A stretch of 64,000 bases of DNA. It comes from Megalopta genalis (Eukaryota; Arthropoda; Insecta; Hymenoptera; Halictidae). Both the position numbers and the translations under genes were made by a program. The notes under the pieces were generated by a model that made no database searches, was not told where the DNA came from, and was given only the letters and a program-made list of their open reading frames with translations. Of this stretch, positions 21,701 to 29,999 are shown piece by piece. Numbering within the stretch: position 1 is the stretch's first letter; each line of letters begins with the position of its first letter. Location: the NCBI RefSeq assembly GCF_051020955.1, contig NC_135027.1, positions 2,356,001 through 2,420,000 on the forward strand, in the 5' to 3' direction.

Positions 21701-23954
21701 TAATAATTGTGGAACACCCTGTATAATAAAATAATATATATAATAAAATAACCCTTTGCACTTCTTCAAGCTATTTTAACTCGTAAATATAAAACCATTT
21801 TTCTAACTTATAGTATTTCTATTTTATGTGACATTATATATATAACTCGTTAACAAGAGGACATATTCTTTGACATTCCGTATTAAATCATATATTTCAT
21901 GAAAGTGTTGTATATCAACAAGCTATGAAGACAATCAAATGCATCGAATAAATTAGAAAAAAAAATAAATTATTAACTACCTAAATAAATTTATTATTGT
22001 CATTCTTACAGAGCAACAGGCATTAGTCGCCCTCAATGATCGACAGGTTTTCAGTGTTGAAATAATTGCACAGTGTCAAAGTGAAAGATAAAACAGTTAC
22101 GAAAAACTATTGTGAAACAATTTCGGAATTGTTTAAAATGATCGACCGTCCGATCGTAAAAGTAAAGATCAATTTTCCCTAGATTGCTATGGATAATGCT
22201 GTGGCGCGTTTGGTCAGCAACGCGGAGAAGCTTCAAGCGTCCGGCGAGACGATGGGGGACCCTTTCGAGATATCGAGGATACGCAGGGAGGACTTCAATT
22301 TCCACGAGGGTCTAACAGAGGGTGACGACGTTCTCCAATCGGACAACAAAGACAGCTTGAAGACGGTGAGAGGACACCAGGGTCCGTCGGCTTTTCTCAT
22401 CATGGCCTCTGGCCTCGACAACGTAAGAACTAATTCTACCGAAACTCTCGTTCACTATTCTCTGCATGATTATTTAAATACAGCAGCATACTCTTTCGAA
22501 GGATCCAATGAAATAGCTCGATTTAGACGTGGCATCATTAAAATTATTTCTGAACGGAGACTCATTGTTTCCGATTCTAAACAATTACCACCGCAATACC
22601 TGGTTCCTGAAAATCAAATTATTGTAATCGTGTGGTTCATAGATTTTATTTACATCTCGGAGATCTTTGTTCCAAAAATTCGGAGGATCTGACTTACAGA
22701 GAGATCGTGTAACTTCGATTTTTTGATCAGTCTTTGTACGATGCCAGAGATATTTCACGTCAAAGGTTTTCCTTTTATTTAGAAATACACATGCGGCTCG
22801 TTATTTTAAGATTGTCTCTCAATTAAAATTAATAAAATTAGTAAACGAATTAATTGTTCTGATAAATACCGTGTAAATACTTTTTACCGTTGGTTTTATC
22901 TTAATTTTAAAAACTATGTGAACTCGGTGTTTGTCTCAAGAATATCCAGATATTAAAACACTAAAAATATTTTTAAATGAAATAATATCCTGAATAAAGA
23001 AGCGTTAATTGTAATTGAGGTAGCTTTAAAATAATCAGCTGTATCAGTGTGTATCCAGAGGCAAAAAGAAAGAGAAACATTCGACGTTAAATATCTCAAG
23101 AACTATAAACCGACTGCCAACAAAACGGAGATACCTTTAGCTCTATCATTTTGCAAAGGCCAATCAAACCGTCGGATTTGCACCTTTCCTTGTTGGCAGA
23201 GTCTAATCCACCGGCCGGATCAGAATTCATCGCTGTATCGCAGCGAATTAGACTCGGCAGCGAGACAGTTAGCCAAGATCTTCTTCGTCTCTGGTCGTCG
23301 TTTTACGCAGCACATTTTCTTCGCCGCGAAAAGTCGATGAATTTTTTATGGGCGATGAGCTTAGCACAAGTACCACGCGGAGGCGTTAATGGCGGATTAA
23401 AAAGCTTTTCCATTACAATGACGTTTAAAGCATCGTTTATCCGGTCTCCCGAGCGGTGTCTCTCTCTCTCCCTCACTCTCTCTCCCTCCCTCGCGTATCG
23501 ATTGCAGCACGGCGCCTGCAGCTGTTCGCCCCTGAAGTACACGCACATCGACCTTTTCGGTCATCTGCCGAAGCCTCACCACCTGCCATACAGCGGCAAC
23601 CCGGTCCTGGCGTTGTCCTATTGCTACTTGATCCAGGGCAAGTGTCTCACGGTCAGGAACGACCTGCCGTACGAGATGCAGTACGTCTGCGAGAACGAGT
23701 GCAGTCCCGTTTGCTTGCAACCCTGCCCGCCCTGTCCACCCTGTCCGGTCCCGTGCGAGGTCAAGGTCCCCTGCTCGCCTGGAACTTGCTGCTGCAATCC
23801 GCCCTGCGACCCTTGCTGCCTGCCCAATTGTTATCAGCAACCGCCTTGTCCACCCTGTTACATGCCAGCCAATTGTCCACCGTGCGGGGGCGAGCCTGTG
23901 ACTGTCGTCGGACCCATCTGCAAACCGAATGTACAGAAGAACATCTGCGGTTGA
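3617..23954 (+). CDS. M17 leucyl aminopeptidase-like protein with Cys-rich tail (six exons, 5' partial)
   Basis: Join of 3617-3725, 13798-13945, 17814-18166, 20406-20684, 22183-22422 and 23508-23954. All introns are GT..AG and the phases agree, giving 524 residues and a TGA. M17 enzymes are two-metal exopeptidases that remove N-terminal residues, usually as hexamers. Counting Ala at 3618 as residue 1, the catalytic part reads GKGVTYDTGG (167-176), VDLK (177-180), RDKCGAAA (190-197) and NTDSEGRM (249-256). This puts Lys168, Asp173, Asp191, Asp251 and Glu253 at the metal sites and Lys180 and Arg255 at the catalytic sites. The spacing is that of bovine LAP (5, 7, 11 residues, then D-x-E-x-R). 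The wording resembles the W07G4.4/granny-smith branch. The final ~90 residues are a Cys/Pro-rich extension that I do not know from that branch. About 100 N-terminal residues are missing, presumably upstream. A sperm-LAP role is an inference from the tail. Confidence 0.9.
7779..7965 (+). repeat. Inverted repeat pair, left arm (~187 bp)
   Basis: From about TTTCCGGTGACTTCGCG to GGGGCTGTGACCTTA it matches the reverse complement of 8840-9040 with scattered substitutions and a length difference in a G-run. The shared translation 'SRRSRRNNE.VELSSAI.DFSIICR' in both arms simply reflects the homology. Confidence 0.85.
7966..8839. other. Spacer between the inverted arms, no gene recognised
   Basis: GC-rich in 8290-8560. 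Several overlapping open frames on both strands are Arg/Gly-rich composition artefacts. If the pair is a foldback transposon, this is its interior or a later insertion. Confidence 0.5.
8840..9040 (-). repeat. Inverted repeat pair, right arm (~200 bp)
   Basis: The inverted copy of 7779-7965 includes a C15-type homopolymer near 8927-8939 where the left arm has G-runs. The ~875-bp spacer between the arms has no recognised gene. The outer flanks show no clear target duplication. Confidence 0.85.
9501..9723. mobile_element. AT-rich hairpin element with 44-bp inverted ends
   Basis: Left arm 9501-9544 and right arm 9680-9723 are inverted copies differing at one base (CGACCAAT[G/C]AAATGCTTGC..., ending at TTAAATGTC). 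The 135-bp centre is almost pure A/T and contains a direct duplication of TTAGTCAGTATATTATTATA at 9553-9611. It could be a MITE or a cruciform-type repeat; no flanking duplication is evident. Confidence 0.75.
13110..13476 (+). repeat. Degenerate decamer satellite (TTAGGTTGAC-type)
   Basis: About 35 imperfect copies of a 10-base unit, TTAGGTTGRC/TTGGATTGGC, with the words TTAGG and TTGGG recurring. It sits 320 bp upstream of exon B, inside the intron. It is not a perfect TTAGG telomere array. Confidence 0.85.
13798..13945 (+). CDS. Aminopeptidase exon B (interdomain region)
   Basis: The exon follows a pyrimidine-rich stretch ending GTCCAG and is followed by the donor GTAAGT at 13946. It gives 49 codons plus one base, reading PLEVREICPDRCYKACQLAV and onward to ALESGRYVARDI, which joins exon A in phase 0. 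Extra cysteines (EICPDRCYKACQ) already appear here. The intron before it is about 10.1 kb, the longest in the visible gene. Confidence 0.85.
15815..16260. mobile_element. TTAA-flanked piggyBac-like MITE with nested insertion
   Basis: The ends are TTAACCCTTTGCACTCGAG and CTTCGACTGCAAAGGATTAA. TTAA duplication with CCC termini is the piggyBac style. The left end contains CACTCGAGTG (15826-15835). A pogo-like MITE (16005-16196) lies inside it. Confidence 0.7.
16005..16196. mobile_element. pogo-like palindromic MITE, copy 3 (nested)
   Basis: It runs from CAATAATCTCTCTCTAATTG to the inverse ending ATTACTG, flanked by TA, with the family core (TTGACGCTCAGATTGTCCAC; GGGAAGAGGAGATACG). It is inside a TTAA-type MITE, so it inserted later. 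Confidence 0.8.
16622..16869. mobile_element. TTAA-flanked MITE with subterminal perfect palindrome
   Basis: The ends are TTAACACGTTCCGTGCC and GGCACGAAACGTGTTAA. A perfect 22-bp palindrome occupies 16640-16661 (half-site CGTGTACCATC), 18 bases from the left end. The 248-bp element is non-coding. The style is piggyBac-like. Confidence 0.75.
17081..17299. mobile_element. pogo-like palindromic MITE, copy 4
   Basis: It starts CATTAATGTCTACCTAATTG after TA (17079-17080) and ends near GGAGACATCGCAG, so the right terminus is mutated. The family arms are present around CGAGCCTTGTGGCTCG. Confidence 0.75.
17362..17726. mobile_element. TA-flanked foldback MITE CAGGGTGTC, copy 1
   Basis: CAGGGTGTCGCAAAAATGTC is mirrored by GACATTTTTGGGACACCCTG, with TA on both sides. 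The arms extend well over 100 bp (AGTGACCAATGAG... / ...ATTGGTCACT; CCTCGGAGAAAATTTTTGTA). It ends 87 bp before exon C. Confidence 0.8.
17814..18166 (+). CDS. Aminopeptidase exon C (metal- and substrate-binding core)
   Basis: The acceptor is TTGCAG ending at 17813. The first two bases complete the Gly codon left open by exon B. It reads GGADPERMAPPRVEEYLAEL, a central domain, then MLVGKGVTYDTGGVDLK and GMSRDKCGAAACAGFMQ. It holds Lys168, Asp173, Lys180 and Asp191 of the active site. The donor after ATG-CAG is GTGCTTTC, a weak match to GTAAGT. Reading on into the intron keeps the frame open for 26 codons, to a stop at 18245-18247. The exon starts 87 bp after the end of a foldback transposon. 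Confidence 0.92.
18693..18958. repeat. 30-bp tandem repeat (~8-9 units, 60-bp alternating order)
   Basis: Units read TTCTGAATTTCAA[GA]ATATTT followed alternately by TGATTCGTCA and CGATAAATCG. The alternation makes a 60-bp higher-order unit. Because the period is a multiple of 3 and lacks stops, frames are open on both strands; they are not treated as genes. Confidence 0.9.
19699..20055. mobile_element. TA-flanked foldback MITE CAGGGTGTC, copy 2
   Basis: It starts CAGGGTGTCCCAAAAATGTC after TA (19697-19698). The right arm is recognisable to GCGAGATATTTTTGAAAATG, where the terminal CACCCTG has been lost. The interior matches copy 1, with its centre in the other orientation. Confidence 0.75.
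20406..20684 (+). CDS. Aminopeptidase exon D (M17 signature NTDSEGRM)
   Basis: The acceptor is TTCGCAG ending at 20405 and the donor is GTAAGT at 20685; there are 93 codons in phase 0. It begins VVNLLQPPTVKAVAALCVVR and carries the M17 signature NTDSEGRMAMADALCHIKEM. Asp251 and Glu253 bind metal and Arg255 is the catalytic arginine, all by family analogy. It ends ...TLADHAMLTVGRGYS, the helix and loop that follow the signature in the family. Confidence 0.92.
21273..21315 (+). repeat. TCAAGGTYA array 1 (4 units)
   Basis: Four head-to-tail units of an ~11-base repeat: TCAAGGTTA, TCAAGGTCA, TCAAGGTTA, TCAAGGTCA. TCAAGGTCA equals the consensus monomer site of FTZ-F1/SF-1 nuclear receptors; binding here is untested. 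Confidence 0.85.
21566..21640 (+). repeat. TCAAGGTYA array 2 (6-7 units)
   Basis: Six TCAAGGTTA/TCAAGGTCA units plus a mutated TGAAGATTA, in the same orientation as array 1 although the host element is an inverted repeat. The arrays therefore expanded separately or as a direct duplication. Confidence 0.85.
22183..22422 (+). CDS. Aminopeptidase exon E (C-terminal catalytic domain)
   Basis: The acceptor is TTTTCCCTAG ending at 22182 and the donor is GTAAGA at 22423; there are 80 codons in phase 0. It reads IAMDNAVARLVSNAEKLQAS, then GDPFEISRIRREDFNFHEG and VRGHQGPSAFLIMASGLDN. The 'GDPFE.SRIRREDF.FH.G' and 'R.HQ.P.AFLI.ASGLD' wording fits the W07G4.4-type M17 C-terminal domain. Confidence 0.92.
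22423..23507 (+). other. Last intron of the aminopeptidase gene
   Basis: It has a GTAAGA donor and an ATTGCAG acceptor preceded by a long CT tract (23459-23491). The open frame running from 23151 into exon F is intron read-through. No other feature seen. Confidence 0.8.
23508..23954 (+). CDS. Aminopeptidase exon F (end of M17 fold plus Cys/Pro-rich tail)
   Basis: The exon follows a pyrimidine tract ending ATTGCAG (23507) and stops at TGA 23952-23954; it has 148 codons. The first ~50 residues finish the M17 fold (SPLKYTHIDLFGH, then SGNPVLALSYCYLIQGKC). The last ~90, from YVCENECSPVCLQ, hold 21 cysteines and many prolines, with repeated CPPC, PCPPCPPCPVPC, CCC and CC. Codon use and frame run through without a break, so the tail looks genuine rather than a misread UTR. 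Such Cys/Pro repeats are known from male-germline structural proteins (Mst CGP type), where they are cross-linked in the sperm tail; applying that here is an inference. They could alternatively bind metal. Confidence 0.9.
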   Translation, partial: HGACSCSPLKYTHIDLFGHLPKPHHLPYSGNPVLALSYCYLIQGKCLTVRNDLPYEMQYVCENECSPVCLQPCPPCPPCPVPCEVKVPCSPGTCCCNPPCDPCCLPNCYQQPPCPPCYMPANCPPCGGEPVTVVGPICKPNVQKNICG

Positions 23955-23966
23955 CGATTATTCGAC

Positions 23967-23972
23967 AATAAA
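23967..23972 (+). promoter_or_regulatory. Poly(A) signal AATAAA of the aminopeptidase gene
   Basis: A canonical AATAAA lies 12 bases after the TGA and is followed within about 30 bases by a T/G-rich stretch (GTTGTTATTGTTTTTT, 23993-24008). If used, the 3' UTR is only a few tens of bases long. Confidence 0.65.
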
Positions 23973-25557
23973 GTTGTGGGAAAACGGGGACGGTTGTTAT
24001 TGTTTTTTCACTCGATTTGGTCTCGCTGGAGGAAATTTGCGCTTTAGGAACGCGGGTAAAAGTTCGCGGAAAGGAACCAAGGCCTTGGGAAGGGTGTCGG
24101 AGATCGGCGGAGGGTGGCGAAGCGCCTGGAGAAGGGAGAGGAAGGGAGCCTCGACAACGTCGATACTTCAGACAGTTGAAACGGCACACCTGGTCGATCC
24201 GCGAGTTTCAGACGGTAACAGCCGCGTTACCTACGCTCGCTCTACGGTTACCATCGGACCATAACAGCACCTCCACAGCCAGCAAATTCAGTGCCTCATC
24301 GTGCAGCGGCTGGTACGCCAGCCTTCGCAGTTATCGTCGCGCTTTCTGAAATCGACCCGAGGTCGACCCGAGGGGCGCGCGGTCTCCGCATCACTTTCTG
24401 CGGGAAGCTAATCAACGGATTCATTAAAGCCGGAAGCGTTCGGCTGACCCGGCAACCTTTTCCCCTCCACTTCCGACGCGGGGCACGGCCGAGGCTCGGT
24501 TCGGAGTCACATCGGTTTTCTCACAACGGCGTGCCGCGATTCTCACGGGCCCCATCCTCCGCGCGACGCGGTCGTGAAAAAGCGGGGCCGCTCGAAAGAA
24601 TCAGTCAGAAATCGCAGGCAAATTCCGTTCGGAACGTGGATTGCGCGACGAGCGAGAGGATAGATCCGGCGCGACGCGCCGATGCGAATTTGCCTGTCAA
24701 AGCGGGCCGCGGATCTATCCGCGGAACGCGATCCACGCGGCCGACGGCGAATCAACGAACTTTCCATACTGTCGATCAGCACGCTGTCAGAGCCGCACGC
24801 GAGCACGTACACGAGCGGGACGATAAACGGGCCGACATTGTTGTGGAGGTGCGCCTCCGTTATCGGCGAGCCGATCGGCCGGTCCTGATAAGGCGGACAA
24901 GCCGTACAAGCCTCGCCGCGACGGCCGGAATTGTAATATTATCTGGCTGATTGCTAAATTAACGCGCCGATGTACGATAAGCGTTATCACGGCCCGACAC
25001 GGGCCGGATTCGTAAGAAACCGCGATAAAACGCGAGCGCGCCGCCTCGCGATAGATGTTTCTTGGAACGCGGCGAGCTCCGCGGCGCGCGGCGCGCGGCG
25101 CCGCGACGGTGCAATTACGCTGCGGCAATTCTTTTCTTTTTGCGCAGGGCTGGGATCGATGATCCAGGGGATCCCTCCGGAGACCGTGTCGGATCCGAGA
25201 GACTCGATCGCGGTCGTCGAACGAATCTGCTCACTGTTTTGACGGGGAAGCCGAGGAAGCGCGATGCCGCGCGAGCCTGGAACTCGCACAGGCGCACGGC
25301 GTACGTGGAAGGGAAACTTAATTACGGCCACGTCCTTTCTTAATTAAGAGAAAATGTTTGGCGTATCTCGCCGAGATTACCGTGTACGAGTCAGGCTTCC
25401 GTTTGCGCTGCCTGCGCGCCGCCTGCTCTCTCACGATCGAAAGCCCGATCCAAAACTAATTCTTCCATTCTTTCCACGCGAACGAGCGTGTCCGCCTTCG
25501 TCCCCGTGTCTCCGTTCCTTTTCACCGGCTCTTCCATCTATCGGCCGGTGGATGAGC

Positions 25558-25598
25558 GTGCCCGTGCCCCTGCCCGTGCCCGTGCCCGTGCCCGCGCG
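25558..25598 (+). repeat. (CCCGTG)n hexamer repeat
   Basis: Six or seven near-perfect CCCGTG units; one unit is CCCCTG. Confidence 0.85.
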
Positions 25599-25831
25599 AG
25601 CACGCTTCGATCGTTGACTCCCAAAGGGAGCAACAGATTATCGCAATTATCGTGTATCGACTGGCGCTCTCGTGTGAGCGTAGGTGGATTCCATCCGGGA
25701 CGATTTTCCGCGCCTCGTATCGTGGGAAATGGAGCACAGCCCGGCACTTCTGCATTCTTTCATCTCCAACGGAATTTTCTTTTACCGTTTATTGACCATT
25801 GGTCAAAATAAACCGAAAGGTTCACCGAGGA

Positions 25832-25920
25832 TTAACCCTTTGCATTCTGGAGATTTGGCTGGTACACCTAGCAGCAAGTCGGAGCAGATGTTGCAAAAAT
25901 CGTGATTTCGTTGTGCAAAG
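25832..25920 (+). mobile_element. Solo TTAA-type MITE end
   Basis: TTAACCCTTTGCATTCTGGAG resembles the CCCTTTGCA ends of the complete TTAA elements. No matching right end was found nearby, so the limit given is arbitrary. Confidence 0.4.
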
Positions 25921-26639
25921 TCGTACTGCGATAAAAATCATTATAACGCTGCGACGTTTAATAGGAATCAATCAATAAAAGATCTCGCGTTTTTACTTGT
26001 GTATTTTACACGATTACCTTGACGTACGAAAGCGAATCAATAATTACGAAGTCCTATTGAAATCAAAATACTGCTGTTTTACAGGAATTAATGAATAAAC
26101 GATTTCATGGTTTTATTTATGTTCTTCTCACACGATTACCATTCACTATGAAAAAGGAATGCCACCTCGACTATCCGAACCTCTCTCTCGCGTGAACATT
26201 AAAACGCTAGGTGCTTCCTGCCGCGATGTTTGCGGTGCATCTCGCGTCGTCGGCCAACGTTGCACAATTGCTAACGTAATCGAGCAGCTTCGAGCGTAAG
26301 ACCCCGAAGACAGGCGGGATTGCTACGGAGCCAAATTTCCTCGGGACCAGCCAAGAGGAAGGCCGCCGATCGTGGCCAGGAAATGGCCCGATCAGTCTCG
26401 GTCCCGGTCGCCGTAAAACGTGGACGAACATCGGGTTAGACGGGTCCGGGTAGCACACAGCCTCCGGCCGGTAAACATGGTGGCAGTGGTAGCAATATCG
26501 TCGCGGTCGGGCCTCGCGCTCGCCGGTGCAACACGCGAGTTGACATTGTTTGAAGAACTTGAAGCGAGCAAAGTCGTCGCGCGAGGAGAGTCGAAGAGTG
26601 GCGAGAAAGGTTCCCTACTCGCGAACCTCTGCGGATGGT

Positions 26640-26985
26640 CTGTAGCAAGGGTGAGGAGAAGGTGGAGGAGGAGGCCGGGGACGAAGGAGAGGAGGAGGAG
26701 AAGGGTGCGAGGAGGAGCAGGAGCAACAGCAGCAGCAGCAGCAGCCAGCAGCCAGCAGCAGCCGGGCGAAACAAGAAGAACAGAGAGGCACGGCGAAACA
26801 CACGTATACAGGCGGAGAAGGCGCGCGCTCCACGAAGAAGCAGAAGAAGAAGAAGAAGAAGAGGAAGAAGAAGAGGAGGAGGAGGAGGAGGAGGAGGTGG
26901 AGGACGAGGAAAAAGGAGAAAGACGCCGCGGGAGACAGAGAGGGACAAAGAGAGAGAGGAAGGGTGAGGAAAAGGAGGGGTAGGG
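26640..26985 (+). repeat. Polypurine low-complexity tract (GGAGGA/GAAGAA, with a CAG run)
   Basis: Over 300 bases are mostly G and A on the + strand, including GGAGGAGGAGG blocks, GAAGAAGAAG at 26835-26875 and AGCAGCAGCAGC at 26727-26760. The poly-Glu and poly-Leu frames on the two strands are artefacts of composition. Confidence 0.85.
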
Positions 26986-27009
26986 GGTGGTAGGGGGCAG
27001 TGTGGCGGG

Positions 27010-27283
27010 TTCGACGGCCGGCTGGTGGCCCAGTGACCGGGACCGGTTCCCTCCGCGGTTCCTCCTTCCGCCTTCCTTGCAAACGCACAACTGCATCATC
27101 TCGACTCGCCTCTGCCCCCTCGCCCCGTTCCCCTACCCGCGGACCCGCGTTCTGCAGCCTTCCTTCAGTCTCTTCCTCTGCATGTTCGTTCACGCTCGTT
27201 CCTTCGCTGGAGCGCTGTCTCTATCATCGGGTACTCCTCTCTGGCCCGGCGTTTCTCCGTCTTCGTCTTCCTCGGTCCCAGCC

Positions 27284-27314
<31 letters not shown>

Positions 27315-27560
27315 CCTCTCTTCTCACTCTGTCTCTCCTCTTCATCTTTATCAGCCCTCGGCGTGTTCTGGTTGTTGTTGTTCCTGACGTCAACGTCCTC
27401 TCCGTCTCCGTCCCGGTCTCCGTCGATCACGCGAAACCGTCAACCACACGCGCGAACAACCACCGCCTTCCCCTTTTTTCCATTCTGCCCAAGCTGTCCG
27501 AGCCCTGTCGGCAGTCCCCGGGATTAGTCCCAAACGGTGACCCCTTCCGTGTCCGGCCAG
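27010..27560 (+). repeat. Pyrimidine-rich tract with (CT)n at 27283-27338
   Basis: Runs of C and T on the + strand, including a (CT)n microsatellite, directly follow the polypurine tract. No conserved protein is visible in the Ser/Leu/Pro-rich frames. Confidence 0.75.
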
Positions 27561-28055
27561 CCTCGACTTTGACTTTTGCTCCGTGAGTTACGTGTGCATC
27601 GCGTCGCGTTCATCGATAATGCAGCAGTTACACGATATGCAAAGGCGATTGTAATGTTGCTCGGTCTGTCTTACAGACAAGCCTATTCCACGTCAGCGGG
27701 CCTAATCCTTCTAACGTTGCACGCCGGCCAATAATAGTTACGTATTTTGCTGATTTGTATTGCATGAACACGATTGCGGGACTTCTCAGCTGTGCCGCAG
27801 ACAAGCCCAGATACTGTGCTCGGCTCTGTCTTCGGCGTATCTGTCCGCTGGCATCCCAGAGATGTTCGAATCGTCTGAACCGAGTCGAAGGAAGTTATTC
27901 CGCTTCGCATCGTGTACAGAGACTTCGTACACGATTCAAGTATTGTTTGGAAATAGGGACACTTGGGAACCAGTGTTGGGTGACCGGCGATATCGGATCA
28001 TTCGACGATGCGTTTTCGTAGCGGCTGGAAATCGCCGAGGCTGCACTGCGGAGTA

Positions 28056-28231
28056 CAGTAAATTCTCCCTAATTGACGCTCAGATTGTGCGCGAAAATGG
28101 ACAATTCGAGGGGAGGAGACGCGATTGTTAGAGTCCTGCGGCTCGTTTTTATAGTTGACGATTGTCCAACAACTATGAAAACGAGCCGCTGGGCTCGAAT
28201 AAAATTCTCCCAAATTAGGGAGAATTTACTG
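28056..28231. mobile_element. pogo-like palindromic MITE, copy 5 (AATTCTCC subfamily)
   Basis: CAGTAAATTCTCCCTAATTG is mirrored by AATTAGGGAGAATTTACTG, with TA on both sides (28054-28055 and 28232-28233). It differs from copies 1-4 by AATTCTCC in place of AATGTCTCC, a feature shared with the copies at 48683 and 55627. Confidence 0.8.
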
Positions 28232-28687
28232 TATTTACATTCCGACAAATTTGCAATGCTGCAATACATTCTCTATGTTTTCTTCTCGATCGGATGAACC
28301 GGTGCCCGAGCTTTCGCGCTCTATTGGAAACGACGTATTACTGTTGCAGCTTCGTAGCACCGTAGGAGCGTGCGATTTCACGTGCCGTGATATTAACATA
28401 TTCTTTGTTTTCCAGCGACGTCACGTGCTATTACACGAATTCACGTGATTTCACGTGACCCGACGTTAGTACGCTTCTGTCCCCATATTGTCACGCGTGG
28501 ACGGATTTCATTGCTACGACTTCACGTGATTTTACGCGACTTCGCGCGACGTGACACGCGTACTTTACACCGTGCCCTGTTGCGCGGACTTCAGGAATTT
28601 TCACCGCGAAGAACAACTTGAACAGAAAATTTCGCGAATGCAGTACCGGAAATATTAGAGAAAAATTGGAATAATTTTTCTGCTACT

Positions 28688-29296
28688 TTAACACGTTCGC
28701 TGGCAGCGTCGCGCACGCGTGACGATCACGATTTTATATTTCACGTAAAGAACATCGAATTGTCTCGTGACTGTAATTACTTGAAACTGTAACACGATGA
28801 TATTTAGCGAATTTATTGCTTCTCTTCGACGGCAGTTTTGTCATATTTTATTAGAGAATACGATGCATTTGATACGATCGATGCAATCAATGTAACAATG
28901 CAGGCTGGTTAAGCGAACGTTTGAACGCCACGTCACCCATATCTGGGTGATGTTTCCGCAGTCTTCGTCCAATTAAAGCAGGATTTTCGAGGTAATTTAT
29001 AACAATTTCATTTGTAACACAACTATGACAAGAAGAGACAATATAGGGTAACAATAAAAACATTAAAAAAATATACTTATACTAATGATAAAATAAAATA
29101 ATACAATATAAAATATACTTATACTAACCAATTATACTTATATTTAAATTTGTTTTTAAAATATAACATTTTATTAGTTACGATGGAATTCGTTAAAACG
29201 TTATGAACATAATTGGAGTGACTCTGGACACTCAGGATAATACGTTATATACGTATATACGGATATACGTTTCACGCTGGCCGCTCAACGTGTTAA
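28688..29296. mobile_element. TTAA-flanked MITE (TTAACACGTT ends)
   Basis: The ends are TTAACACGTTCGCTGGCAGCG and CGCTGGCCGCTCAACGTGTTAA. The left ~200 bp matches the fragment at 61899. A second TTAA followed by an imperfect palindrome (TCACCCATATCTGGGTGA, 28933-28950) lies inside at 28909, so this may be two nested or abutting elements. Confidence 0.65.
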
Positions 29297-29579
29297 TTTT
29301 AACAAACAAATAATTGAATGAACGTGAACAGAAAACTGTAATACGTCTAATTCGATAAGCGTGAAGTTCGCTACGCTTGAAAATAAACCGATGGCACAGT
29401 AGCGGTTATATGTATCTAGGCTCACAGTAACCGGCCCCGGCACCCTTAATTGATCCCAGGGCAATGAACGATTTTGGACCACCTCGCATACTTCGGTGCC
29501 GCCTCTGCGGTCGCAGCGGAGCTCCCAACGATAGCTACCTACCATTGTCGCTGGCATCTACGAGAGCCGGCTGGTCGCG

Positions 29580-29940
29580 TCTCGTTCCCTCCGGTAGTTC
29601 GTCTCTCTCGGCTCCTCTCGACCCCGTCGTTCTCACCCTCTCCCAGCACTCGCAGCACGCTCCACGCAGACTGCGCCGAAGAGGTCACACAGCCCGCGCG
29701 CGTTCCCTCTTTTCATTCTTCCTCCGCTTCGTCCTTCCTCCTCCGCCTCGGTGCTGCTCGTTCAGTGATCGAGCGGCAATAGCCGCGGCTGGACGCAACT
29801 ATTTATCCCACGCATCGCGGGATCGCGGCACCAGGACAGGAAGACCTCCTCTGTCTCCCCCCTCTCTCTCCTCCTCTCTCTCTTTCTCTTTGAGACAGTC
29901 TCTCTAGTTCTCTCTCTCTTCGTGCACAATCCTCGCGAGT
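29580..29940 (+). repeat. Pyrimidine-rich low-complexity tract
   Basis: C/T-rich, with CTCTCT clusters at 29855-29920. Open frames across it are Ser/Arg/Leu-rich and unrecognised. Confidence 0.6.
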
Positions 29941-29999
29941 ACAGACTCACATATAAATAGAGGATCCTGAGGATTCGTGATGGGCACGGTGCTGGCCAG

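Larger units (their letters stand above)
20906..21721. mobile_element. TA-flanked foldback MITE CAGGGTGTTCC, copy 3 (816 bp, with internal arrays)
   Basis: CAGGGTGTTCCACAATTATT is mirrored by TAATTGTGGAACACCCTG, with TA flanks at 20904-20905 and 21722-21723. Outer arms share TTAAAACAGCCGAAAATGAG-type sequence. It is longer than its relatives because of interior sequence holding two TCAAGGTTATG arrays (21273-21315 and 21566-21640). Confidence 0.78.
20685..22182 (+). other. Intron between aminopeptidase exons D and E
   Basis: 1.5 kb, over half of it the foldback element at 20906-21721. The remainder (21722-22182) is AT-rich and includes TAACCCTTTGCAC at about 21749, a possible decayed TTAA-type MITE end. 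Confidence 0.75.
24010..26630. other. Downstream flank, no gene recognised
   Basis: GC-rich from 24050 to 25700 with many overlapping frames on both strands, which is typical of stop-poor GC-rich DNA. None resembles a known protein. Contains the CCCGTG repeat at 25558-25598. Confidence 0.5.

Noticed and set aside
23397..23840. 147-codon minus-strand frame opposite the last aminopeptidase exon
   Set aside because: Shadow of exon F; the + frame joins exon E at a proper acceptor and carries the M17 C-terminus.
26420..26983. 187-codon + frame with poly-Glu/Arg, and opposite frames with poly-Leu/Ser/Pro
   Set aside because: Low-complexity purine/pyrimidine tract open on several frames at once; no domain and no splice-linked partner.
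27850..27890. Possible tRNA B-box (GTTCGAATC)
   Set aside because: No acceptor-stem pairing, A-box or anticodon arm could be laid out around it.
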